DNA of 64,000 bases from Plotosus lineatus. Lineage: Eukaryota; Chordata; Actinopteri; Siluriformes; Plotosidae. Each line of letters begins with the position of its first letter. Positions within the stretch are counted from its first letter, which is position 1. The notes below the pieces were generated by a model that did not search any database, was not told where the DNA came from, and saw nothing but the letters and a program-made list of their open reading frames with translations. The position numbers were made by a program, and so were the translations under genes. The stretch covers positions 8,759,161 through 8,823,160 of the forward strand of contig CM045735.1 in the NCBI GenBank assembly GCA_024760905.1, given 5' to 3'. This document shows, one piece after another, positions 57,576-64,000 of the stretch.

Positions 57576-57769
57576 ATATCTATACTGTGTATCTATAAGA
57601 TATATCGAATAAAAAAAAACAAGGAAACTAAAGAAGAATTGATGGTTGCTGTGGGGATCGATCTCAGTCCCAATTAACCTCGGAAAGTGAGGGATCCCTG
57701 TATTATTTCAAGCAAAATTACTAATCACATCAAAATTCGATAAAATTTAATGCAAAACCTGGGTGGTGG

Positions 57770-58440
57770 GGTTGTGGTGGCTTGGAGGTAGGAATTACTC
57801 AGCCCAAGGTTGGTGGGTGGTTAAGCCCCACTATCACAGGGTTGTCACTGCTGTCTCCCTGACGCACCTAACTGGGTTATCAAAGGCTGACCTTATCTTG
57901 CACTGTTTGTAGTGAGGTGCATATAAAGGGATCATTTCTGACTTTTGTCAAGAGCAGAGCAGGTTGCATAGTCGTCAGTGTGTTTTTGCCCTGCAATGGC
58001 CTGGTGAGCTGTATAGGGTGAGGGTACTCTGGCCTCTCCCAGAGTTGCCTGAGATGGGCACCAGCCTCCCCACAACCCTAATTAGGGTTAAACAGTTCAG
58101 AAAATGAATGAACCTTCTGTGGAACAGGGGTAGTGATTAGCATATCCATGACCCAGCAAGAAGGTTATCGGTTTGAGTCTCAGGCTCAGAGATTGCATGT
58201 TCTCCCCCATGTTTGTGTAGGTTTTCTTCAGATACTCTGGTTTCCTACCACAGTCCAAAAAACATGTATATCAGGTTACTTCGATGCTTCAAATTGTCTC
58301 TCGGGGTGAGTGTGAATGGTTTTGTGTGTTGGCTCTGCAATGGTCTGGCGAGCTGTTCATGGTGTACCTAGTCCTTTCCCAGTGTTGGCTGAAGTGGACT
58401 CCAGCCTCCCCGCCCGCGATAGGTTCGGTCAATGAGTGAG
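57770..58440 (+). repeat. Type 1 SINE followed by type 2 SINE
   Basis: Type 1 at 57770-58105 (worn head, tail AATTAGGGTTAAACAGTTCA then GAAAATGAATGAA), type 2 at 58115-58440 (GTAGTGATTAGCATATCC, GGTTTGAGTCTCAGG, AGTGGACTCCAGCCTCCCCG). Confidence 0.8.
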
Positions 58441-58766
58441 TGAGTGAGTGTGCGCCCCAACAAAAATAATGTCTATGCTGCATTGATCACACTTCCAAGA
58501 TGGCCGCGTCTTGGCCGTTTACTTGGCAGAAGTGGTTGCACGTTATAGATCTATGTATTTATTTATATAGCTATGAGCCCGCCAATTGTACTTCCGGGAG
58601 CATGAGCACTGCCGCGTTTTTTTGAAATAAACAATCAAAATAGAGAAATTAAAAAAGAAAAAAAAAAAAAAAAGCAAAATGAGAGGAAACTATATCAAAA
58701 CAAAGTCAGAAATAATTCAGGGGACAGTTGTAGGTTTTCTGACTTATGACTGTGAATGGATTTTAC

Positions 58767-58769
<3 letters not shown>

Positions 58770-58805
<36 letters not shown>

Positions 58806-58885
58806 TATTATTACTACTACTGCTGCTGCTGCTGCTAATAACAACAACAACAATAATAGTAATTCTTCTTATTATTATTATTGTA
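58770..58885 (+). repeat. Compound (TTA)(CTA)(CTG)(AAC) microsatellite
   Basis: Trinucleotide blocks upstream of the third LINE fragment; gives spurious poly-Leu and poly-Ile frames. Confidence 0.95.
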
Positions 58886-58939
58886 GTATAACAGTGAGTA
58901 GTGAGACCTACCCTGCAGCAACCCTCTTCTGCATGATGT

Positions 58940-60090
58940 CTTCTCTGCCATGTTGACTGATGCCTTCCAAGAATGTGACATTGGAGTTTGCTTCAGATAC
59001 CATACAGACCTGCAAGCTTTTCAACCTACGAAGACTGCAGGCTAAAACCAAAATCCAGGAAGACACAGCCCGTGACTTTCTCTTTGCTGATGACTGTGCA
59101 TTGAATGTTGGTACTCAGTCTGATATGCAGGAAAGCATGGACGTATTCTCCAAGGCCTGGGACGACTTCGCTCTTACAAAAAGTACGAAGAAGACCGACG
59201 TTATGCACCAGCAAGCCCCCGCAGAGCAGTCCACAGAGCCCACCATAACAGTCAACAGCCAACAGCCAGAAGCTTTCTGCAGTGGACAAGTTCGTCTACC
59301 ATGGTAGCACTCTGTCGTGCTCCACCATCATCATCGATGAGGTCTCCTACTGGTTGGCGAGAGCCAGTGCTGCCTTCCTCGACCTACAGCACAACGTGTG
59401 GGACAGGAGAGGCATCGGTGTGCGGACGAAGCTCTTACCTTCTCCGCTATACGCATGCGAGGCCTGGACGGTATACAGTCGTCACGCCAAACTGCTGAAC
59501 TCATTCCACATGCGAAGCCTGAGGAAGCTGCTGCACATCAAATGGCAGAACAACGTAGCTGACACTGAAGTCCTTCAGAGGGCTGACATGGAGAGTGTTC
59601 ACACCATGCTGAAGCGGGCCCAACTCCGATGGGCTGGACATGTGTGCCGTATGGACGAGGATCACCTTCCAAAACGTCTGCTCTATGGTGAGATGTGTGA
59701 GGGCAAGCGTTCACAGGGCGCACCCAAGAAACGCTTCAAGGACACCCTGGAAGCCACCCTGAAATCGTGCAACATCAACCCTGACTTCTGGGAGTCAGTT
59801 GCACTTGACCGTACTGCGTGCGGTGACTTCTCGTAATGTGTCTGCATTAGTGGAAAACTGCATCAAACAGCAGCAGCAGAAACGCAAGCAGCGGAAGAGC
59901 AGAGCCAGCGTCAACTCTCAGCCTGGCTCCCCGAGTGCCATCCCATGTCCCCTCTGTAACAGATAGTTCCGAATGAAGATTGGACTTTATAGTCATCTTC
60001 GCACTCACAACCCCCAGTGATTTTGAAGTCTTGGTCGTCTTTGCCAGCAAAGGATGAACATCATCATCATCACCATCACCATTGAGACCT
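58940..60090 (+). pseudogene. LINE 3' fragment with C-terminal zinc finger (third LINE family)
   Basis: Begins inside the RT palm: ARDFLFADDCALNVGTQSDM (FADD box at about 59082-59093). One frame change near 59280 leads into VDKFVYHGSTLSC, LYACEAWTVYSRHAKLLNSF, RAQLRWAGHVCRMDEDHLPK and PKKRFKDTLEATLKSCNI, ending CGDFS and a TAA. A last part, in a shifted frame, shows CPLC then FRMKIGLYSHLRTH, a C2H2 finger interrupted by a TAG. Closed by a (CAT)n tail at 60058-60085. The upstream RT and the endonuclease are missing (5' truncation at about 58930). Confidence 0.85.
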
Positions 60091-60306
60091 ACCAACATTT
60101 CATTCAAATATTGCAAATATTTTTCTTCCAAGATTCAGTAATTGCAGTCTGTCGTTTGTAGATGACGCTGTGGCGCGGTCCAAGTAAACATACAAGAGTA
60201 AAGGCTCCAAATGAAACTGGGTATCTCACTATTGGATCACAATGTGAAGCCTTTCTGAATATCCAATAATAATAATCATCATCATCATCATCATCAACTT
60301 TATTGG

Positions 60307-60341
<35 letters not shown>

Positions 60342-60576
60342 TAGCATCATTAGCATCAAAATAATTTGCCCTACAAAGGTCTTGTGAGCCACTAAGGGTG
60401 TACCCTGCCTTTTCCCAGTCTTGACTGCTATAGGCTCCAGCCTCTCTGCGACCCTAATAAGATTCAAGCAATTCAGTAAATGATTGAGAATCTGTAATGT
60501 ATATTCAAATTATAGTTTGAACTGATGAACCTGAAATCTGAACTTTATAATTGGCACCAATAAATATGACTGCACT

Positions 60577-60935
60577 TCTTCTTTTCCTTTCGGCTGTTCC
60601 CTTTCAGGGGTCGTCACAGCAAATCATCTGCCTCCATCTTCATGTTTGATTTGCCAGCAGGTGTTTACATCGGATGCCCTTCCTGACACAACCCTTTAGC
60701 GAGGGGCAGAAACACGCCGACGGCTTTGCAGCTACTCTTGTTGAACGTCAAGTGTTGGTTCTTTTACATGAACGTCACACCACACACAGACAGTGAGAGA
60801 CATGGCCGGCCTTTGATAACCCAGCTAGCTGCACTGTGGGGACAGTGACAACCCATGGAGAGTGGGACTCGAACCCCCAACCTTAAGATCAGAGATCCAG
60901 CGCCGTTTACCACCAGGCCACCACTGCCCTACCAA
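60577..60935 (-). repeat. SINE (type 1) with LINE-type tail B, best copy
   Basis: On the plus strand: TTCTTCTTTTCCTTTCGGCT, GTTCCCTTTCAGGGGTCGTC, ACAGCAAATCATCTGCCTCC, GGATGCCCTTCCTGACACAA, then the inverted head with ACTCGAACCCCCAACCTTAA and CCACCAGGCCACCACTGCCC. Its tail matches the reverse of 55605-55678 in the LINE. Confidence 0.9.
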
Positions 60936-63031
60936 TAACCATTACTGACTTGTGTAATTCCGTGCTTCTGCGTCATCATTAACAGGAAGACAGAAGATTT
61001 TGGCCTTAAAAGACATTTTGAAACCGCACCACTGAATCAGCAATTTAAGTGAGTGTATTTATTTATTTATTTATTTTACCCTGTGTGTCTAATACACTAT
61101 CCACCAAAACAGTAATATTTTATTGGAGAGCCTTTCGCCATGACCACAGCTTTTAATCTCTATGGTATCGTTGCTCCAGTTGTTCAGGGTGAAGTTCAGC
61201 AATGTTATTTGCCAATGCTATGACGTCAGCTGATGACTGATGATAACCCAGCTTGTCACATCAGTGGATTTTCTCCCCTTTGATGGCGTGGAGAGAAATC
61301 TGGGGTGCAAATAGTGAAAGAGTGATTCATGGAGCATGAGGAATAAATATGAACCCAAATCCGGATGGAAATAAGTGTTGTGATGTTGCGTCCCATGGTG
61401 ATTACATTCTGTAAACAAGGCGCATCTGTATATCAGTCAGTTCTGTTCTGGTTGACGGCGTGATTGTTGTGTAATCCTGGTAATAATGGAAGTACTTCTG
61501 TCCCGAAAGCTTTCTGAACTTTGTACCTCTATCTGCACAATAAACTTAGCAGAACTCTTTTATCAACAATTGGCAGAGGACAGTGTGGATTATGGGAAAT
61601 AGGATGAGTTTTGTGTGTGTGTGGACGTTTTTCTGTGTTTATTTTTTTTGCAGGAGTTCACTGATTATTTCGGTGTGTTTTCTCAGTTTTGAGTCACCAT
61701 TTTGTAAATAGATTATGACCTTAAGAGGTAATCATGAACTTACTTTTCATAATGTAATGCTACCACCATTATCATTTCATTTCTGTGCTGTCTACCATGT
61801 GTGGGTTTCCTCTGGGTACCATTGTCTGGTTTCCTCCCAAAGTCCAAAGACATGTAGTACACTGTTCCTAATTGCCTCTCGGTGTGAGAGTGAATCAATA
61901 TGTGTGTTTGTTTGGCTTGTAGATGGACTGGCAAGGAGTTCAGGGTGTACCCCGCCTTCAGATAGAGTTGGTTGCGATAGGCTCCAACCTCCCTGAGAGT
62001 CTCTAGTAGAGTTAAGTGATGTGGTGATTGAATGGGAAATTCTTTTATTATATTGCAAAACCAAATTTTTTTTTTGTTGTTGTTGCATTTTTCGGTTGCA
62101 TGTTGTGTCAGCATGTACTATCCAAAACTACCTAAAAAGACATTTACAAAACCAACGCCCACACTCAACAAAACTCAGCATTTATTATTTTTAATGTAAC
62201 ATTTCAACAGTAGCAAAAGTTCAAGTTGACTGGAGCATCCTGCTTAAACCTAAACCGTGGATCGAAAGGAATGGTGGAAGTTGGTTGCTGAGTGTGCAGT
62301 GGTGCCCCAATGGTCAACCAGACTACAGCATAGGTGAAGGTGAAAGTCCAAGATTTCAAACAACATCTTGACCTGTTGGTGCTATAATTCTACTACTGAA
62401 CAACAATGAATTTAAATGAACCTAGTACCATACACTTCATGCATACTCTGAGATCCAACTGATCCAGCCTCTCCGCAACCCTAATTAGGATTAAGCGGTT
62501 ACAGAAATGAACAGAACAGAAACATGGCATGACAATTTAAACCGTTCCTTGATAGTTTGTACACAGTAAAGTATAGAAAATGTCAGTGATTCCACTCAAA
62601 CTTGTGACCAGGACATTGTTATTTTAAAATGCATTTATTTAATTAAAAATAATTGAGATTTGGCATATTTGTCCTTCACTCTAACTTCAAAAAATATTTT
62701 CCCAACCAAGATGTGAACAAAAATATTAAAGTTCATCTGTTATTGTAACATTTACCAGATTTCTTGAACTTTCTATTGCAATAAATACAAGAGCAACTCT
62801 TCACAAGTGGTGATCTAAAGAAGACGATATACAGTATACTGTAGTTGGGTGCATAAGTACTTGGACATCTCTGTACATCAGCACAGTCCATTTGTAATGA
62901 AACTTTGTATTTTTATGAGTTTTACAAAAAAATTGTATAAATCTTTTATAAGTTATAACGAGGCTCAAAAGTAATCGGACAACTGATTGCTAAGCAGAGC
63001 CTTCATTTTTTTTAGAATAATGAAGAAAGTA
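60936..63031. other. Gene-free region with worn repeats
   Basis: A repeat about 61090-61400 shares ATCGTTGCTCCAGTTGTTCA-like and GAGCATGAGGAATAAAT parts with 13790-13850 and 15180-15450, so these are probably pieces of one old DNA element. A type 2 SINE lies at 61795-62030 and a SINE tail at 62465-62515. No host exon seen. Confidence 0.5.
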
Positions 63032-63327
63032 CAGTCGGCCCCCTACTTACGAAATGAATCCGTTCCAGACCCTTTTTCGTAACGCGGGAGTTTCATTAGT
63101 AGGGGGCGCATTTTAAATGTTAAACCCCTGATTCGTTCCAAGGCTCCCAAGACTACCCCAGAAACCCTTTAAAAATGATAAAAGTACATCAACTTTGTAC
63201 GAAATATGTGTTAAAAGTAAAAGAAAATTATTTATTAAACCATTTAAACATTTTATTAGCATATTAAACCATTTTAACCATTTTATTAACATATTTATTA
63301 ATTAAACCATTATTAAACATTTTTTAT

Positions 63328-63405
<78 letters not shown>

Positions 63406-63560
63406 ATACAGTACATGCATTAAATCTGTATTGTATACACATTAAATGTTTATTGTGGCGCTGTGGGCCATGCCCACAAGCAGGACGCCTGAGCATTTTA
63501 AAATATGGAATTCAAAGCGCATTCCCTGCCTGACAGATCGGAGGTCCAAACTCAACTTTA
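63032..63560. mobile_element. TA-flanked miniature transposon (CAGTCGGCCCCC family), interrupted
   Basis: Same left end and interior as 39436-40349 (CAGTCGGCCCCCTACTTACG, GATTCGTTCCAAGGCTC, GGCCATGCCCACAAG). It contains a (CA)n(TC)n(CA)n microsatellite at 63331-63404. Homology stops after CTCAACTTTA at 63560, which corresponds to 40060 of the other copy. Confidence 0.85.
63331..63404 (+). repeat. (CA)n(TC)n(CA)n microsatellite
   Basis: About 16 CA, 14 TC, then about 6 CA units, inside the interrupted miniature transposon. The other copy has only short CT runs at the matching place (39670, 39855), so this grew after the copies separated. Confidence 0.9.
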
Positions 63561-63873
63561 AAGGGTACCTGTAGTGAAAGCGCTCATATATCTAATTTGA
63601 TGTATTGTGTATAGCTAGTGACAATACACCTATAAGGCGTTTATTATATTCTCTCACAAACCAGTTTTAAGCGATTTAAGGGCTTCACTAACGTCAAGCA
63701 TCAAAGCAAAGGAGTTTTAAAACGGCGCATCTGAAGTGACGTCATATCGTTGACAAAGCCTTGACCGGAACTGCGAGATTGCAATGTAAACGTAAGGCTA
63801 TATACCTGACATATACAACACAAACTCACGGAAACTTGGTAAAAACAGAGATTATGGTAGTTTTTTTAAAACG

Positions 63874-64000
63874 ATGGACGAAAACAGTTTCGTAGAAGGA
63901 TTAGAAGGTTATTTATATGAACCACTGAAGAAAGACTATCCATATTTAGTGAAATCGGACCAGGAAAGTGATGACTCGGAGGACGATATTGGAGAGTCGG
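63874..64000 (+). CDS. Start of an unidentified ORF at the window edge
   Basis: ATG at 63874 opens 42 codons without a stop, running off the window: MDENSFVEGLEGYLYEPLKK, then a Tyr-rich stretch and an acidic DQESDDSEDD patch. It lies 314 bases inside a segment that interrupts a miniature transposon, so it probably belongs to a larger mobile element. An acidic start with a Y-x-x-EP motif recalls the P2RX7-C-terminal-like proteins carried by some fish PIF/Harbinger (ISL2EU-type) elements, but 42 residues cannot prove it. A host gene is the alternative. Confidence 0.45.
   Translation, partial: MDENSFVEGLEGYLYEPLKKDYPYLVKSDQESDDSEDDIGES

Overview
The window is vertebrate nuclear DNA, almost certainly from a ray-finned (teleost-type) fish. 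Genes are split by short AG/GT introns. The encoded proteins align best, from memory, with vertebrate families, and the space between exons is filled with fish-type SINEs, non-LTR retrotransposons, hAT and Tc1/mariner-like miniature elements and long microsatellites. No prokaryotic operon, CRISPR array or phage feature is present.

Four host genes are supported by exon-by-exon translation with phase-consistent splice sites: (1) the 3' part of dpp3 (+, 370-5782), a zinc dipeptidyl peptidase; (2) rin1 (-, 8596-16046 coding, 824 aa, with a possible non-coding first exon near 21719-22050), an SH2-VPS9-RA Ras effector and Rab5 GEF; (3) rbm14 (+, 29653-35246, 482 aa, probable 5' UTR exon ending at 28478), a two-RRM zinc-knuckle protein; (4) an equilibrative nucleoside transporter, most likely slc29a2 (-, 42036-48353, 470 aa, possible 5' exon ending at 49611). 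In human these genes all lie in 11q13, so the block is conserved synteny and helps choose rin1 and slc29a2 over their paralogues. dpp3/rin1 and rbm14/slc29a2 are convergent pairs; rin1/rbm14 are divergent.

From about 49.7 kb to the end no host gene is recognised. That stretch holds an RTE-like LINE (52.7-55.7 kb) inserted in an older hAT-like element, a second LINE fragment with a C-terminal zinc finger (58.9-60.1 kb), SINEs, and at the right edge a new element that interrupts a miniature transposon and opens a reading frame at 63874 running out of the window. A third LINE (24.75-27.4 kb) lies between rin1 and rbm14.

The most interesting material is in the repeat layer: a SINE head that occurs with two different tails, one of which matches the 3' end of the RTE-like LINE in the same window (a SINE/LINE partner pair); several hAT insertions with exact 8-bp target duplications and pre-insertion sites visible in sister repeats; and a dpp3 3' splice site built from a (TG)n microsatellite. 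Coordinates of exons come from hand translation; those checked by reading-frame continuity should be exact, repeat borders are approximate unless target duplications are given.
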